Below are positions 62,453-64,000 of a DNA stretch of 64,000 nt, piece by piece; position 1 is the stretch's first letter, and each line of letters opens with the position of its first letter. The DNA is from Ochrobactrum chromiisoli (lineage in GTDB: Bacteria; Pseudomonadota; Alphaproteobacteria; Rhizobiales; Rhizobiaceae). The notes below the pieces were generated by a model. That model searched no databases and was not told where the DNA came from. It saw only the letters and a program-made list of their open reading frames with translations. The stretch lies in contig NZ_JAPHAV010000014.1 of NCBI RefSeq assembly GCF_026241335.1, positions 1 through 64,000 of the forward strand. The letters are read 5' to 3'. A program made the translations under genes and the position numbers.

Positions 62453-62695
62453 GATTTTGGCTTCCTGTTGCTCGGTTACCAACACCATGGCGATACCCTC
62501 TCCCATACCGCAAGAAGCCCAATCGCATAGGAAACATACTCCGCAGGCGAGATGCCTACTTCTTTTGTTGATACAGCGCATGTTCCGCACTTTGTCATGC
62601 TCATCCTAAGTGGAATGGAAAGCGCCTCACATACCGTTTTGAAGCCGTTATGCCGGGCGCTCAAATCGCTATCATGGCTGTATCGAACTCTGGTC

Positions 62696-62700
62696 GGAGG
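62696..62700 (+). promoter_or_regulatory. Ribosome-binding site for the gmd TTG start
   Basis: GGAGG seven bases before the TTG at 62708. The gmd family N-terminus begins there, so this site fixes a non-ATG start. Confidence 0.75.
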
Positions 62701-62707
62701 AAAAACC

Positions 62708-63778
62708 TTGCAGGAAAAGACAGCTCTCATCATTGGCGTGACTGGACAGGATGGTGCCTATCTCAGTGAGCTTCTGCTCAACAAGGGATATCGGGTGCAC
62801 GGGCTTAAACGGCGGTCTTCTTCGTTCAATACTTCGCGTATCGACCATCTCTATCAAGACCCTCATGAGGAGGAGATCCGCTTCAAGCTGCATTTTGGCG
62901 ACCTGACCGATGCGACCAATCTATGCCGTGTCATTCAGGAAGTGCGTCCCGACGAGATCTATAATCTTGGTGCACAAAGCCATGTTCAGGTGAGTTTTGA
63001 AACGCCGGAATATACGGCCAATGCAGATGCACTGGGGACGTTGCGTCTGCTTGAATCCATGCGCATTCTGGGGTTGGGCGATAAATGCCGCTTCTATCAG
63101 GCATCAACATCCGAACTGTTCGGCAACAGCTCGCCCGATGCCCAGAGCGAGCAAACACCGTTTGCGCCGCGCAGTCCCTATGCCACCGCAAAGCTTTATG
63201 CCTATTGGACGACAGTTAATTATCGCCAGGCCTATGGCTTTCATTCCTCAAACGGTATTTTGTTCAACCATGAAAGCCCACTGCGCGGCGAAACATTCGT
63301 GACACGTAAGATCACACGCGCGGTTGCTGCCATCGAACGGGGACTTCAGGACAAATTGCGGCTTGGCAATCTGAACGCGCGACGCGACTGGGGCCATGCC
63401 CGCGATTATGTTGAAGGCATGTGGCGCATTTTGCAGGAAGATGTGGCCGATGATTATGTGCTCGCCACGGGCGAAACCCATACAGTGCGTGAATTTGTTG
63501 AGCACGCGTTCAAAGCCGTGGACAAGCACATCGAATGGCATGGTGATGGCGTTGACGAGATCGGCCTCGACCCAAAATCCGGGCAATGCCTGATTGAGAT
63601 CGACCCACGCTATTTCCGCCCCAACGAAGTCGATTTTCTGTTGGGCGATGCTTCCAAGGCAAAGAACCGGCTTGGCTGGCAGCACACCACCGGCTTTGAA
63701 AATCTCGTCACCGAAATGGTTGACTGGGATATGCGCAACATCATGCGGGAGGCTGGGCGCAATGATTTCTATGGCTAA
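62708..63778 (+). CDS. gmd: GDP-mannose 4,6-dehydratase
   Basis: Converts GDP-D-mannose to GDP-4-keto-6-deoxy-D-mannose. Extended SDR enzyme of 356 residues with [29 protein letters not shown], catalytic STSELFG, and YATAKLYA with the tyrosine and lysine. [15 protein letters not shown] and [14 protein letters not shown] are family signatures. The start is TTG, set by GGAGG; ATGs farther upstream give an unsupported extension. It overlaps wcaG. Confidence 0.95.
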   Translation: MQEKTALIIGVTGQDGAYLSELLLNKGYRVHGLKRRSSSFNTSRIDHLYQDPHEEEIRFKLHFGDLTDATNLCRVIQEVRPDEIYNLGAQSHVQVSFETPEYTANADALGTLRLLESMRILGLGDKCRFYQASTSELFGNSSPDAQSEQTPFAPRSPYATAKLYAYWTTVNYRQAYGFHSSNGILFNHESPLRGETFVTRKITRAVAAIERGLQDKLRLGNLNARRDWGHARDYVEGMWRILQEDVADDYVLATGETHTVREFVEHAFKAVDKHIEWHGDGVDEIGLDPKSGQCLIEIDPRYFRPNEVDFLLGDASKAKNRLGWQHTTGFENLVTEMVDWDMRNIMREAGRNDFYG

Positions 63779-64000
63779 TGAAATGCCTCGCCCTGTCTAT
63801 GCGCTGTCGGGCAAGAAAATATTCGTTGCCGGTCACAGCGGCATGGTGGGGTCGGCAATTTTGCGACGTCTTCAATCGGAAGATTGTGACCTCATAACCA
63901 TCGCACATCATGATCTTGATCTGACACGACAGAGTGCGACGGAGCAATTTATTGCGCATCACAAACCCGATGTTATCATTGTTGCAGCGGCGCGGGTCGG
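63762..64000 (+). CDS. wcaG: GDP-L-fucose synthase, 5' part (cut by window end)
   Basis: The frame is open to the end of the window, so the gene is partial. The N-terminal NADP motif reads [20 protein letters not shown], later DLDLTRQ and [13 protein letters not shown], as in Fcl/WcaG. It epimerises and reduces the Gmd product to GDP-L-fucose. Starts at 63762, 63771 and 63783 are all in frame; GGGAGG upstream best fits 63762, which overlaps gmd by 17 bases. Confidence 0.88.
   Translation, partial: MISMANEMPRPVYALSGKKIFVAGHSGMVGSAILRRLQSEDCDLITIAHHDLDLTRQSATEQFIAHHKPDVIIVAAARV

Noticed and set aside
40000-64000. Genomic island
   Set aside because: The mix of sugar genes looks accessory, but I see no tRNA, integrase, insertion sequence or direct-repeat border, and composition seems like the rest.

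Overview
The window is a chromosomal segment of an alphaproteobacterium of the order Hyphomicrobiales, most likely the Brucella/Ochrobactrum group. The indications are a LuxR-type regulator that looks like Brucella VjbR, the intergenic palindromic repeats typical of this order (about 3093-3257 and 35405-35492), a PhoB-type direct-repeat box, and gene families usual in these genomes. This placement is recognition from memory, not a database result. Genes are dense on both strands. I see no rRNA, tRNA, insertion sequence, integrase or CRISPR array.

Layout. (1) 0.2-6.9 kb: a BadF-type amino-sugar kinase, an Rrf2 regulator, and a zinc-homeostasis block (COG0523 metallochaperone, znuA, znuCB-zur). 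The chaperone promoter and the znuA/znuC divergent region share a 17-bp motif that I read as the Zur operator. (2) 6.9-11.7 kb: the VjbR-like regulator, then a TetR repressor divergent from an emrAB efflux operon, with two copies of a palindromic operator between them. (3) 12.0-16.0 kb: a four-gene ABC importer preceded by a Pho box, so probably for a phosphorus compound. (4) 16.1-20.5 kb: gnd, a MOSC protein and two Gfo/Idh oxidoreductases. (5) 19.4-29.0 kb: a first polysaccharide cluster (ExoQ-like polymerase, glycosyltransferases, WecG/TagA enzyme, DUF6492 protein, flippase, Wzz-type co-polymerase). (6) 29.0-40.0 kb: mostly housekeeping: ornithine/lysine decarboxylase with a long structured leader, LysR, a DUF1007/NicO metal pair, modABC, trhO and a lone muramidase. 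(7) 40.0-64.0 kb: a second, larger polysaccharide cluster.

The second cluster contains an unusual nucleotide-sugar cassette (40.0-48.8 kb): glucose-1-phosphate cytidylyltransferase, NovU-type C-methyltransferase, RmlC-like epimerase, PIG-L deacetylase, SDR enzyme, DUF4910 aminopeptidase-like protein, secreted GH140/apiosidase-like hydrolase and HemL-like aminotransferase. No canonical 4,6-dehydratase sits with it. It is followed by pyruvyl transferase, glycosyltransferases, a second flippase, a WecA-type initiating transferase, a second polymerase candidate, an acetyltransferase, and gmd plus the start of wcaG (GDP-L-fucose), which runs off the end of the window. Together the genes could build, on undecaprenyl phosphate, a glycan with fucose and probably a branched, amino-substituted, pyruvylated or acetylated sugar. 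This cassette is the best candidate for new biology here.

Start codons were chosen by Shine-Dalgarno position, family N-terminus and overlap with the upstream gene. Several differ from the longest open frame and are noted.
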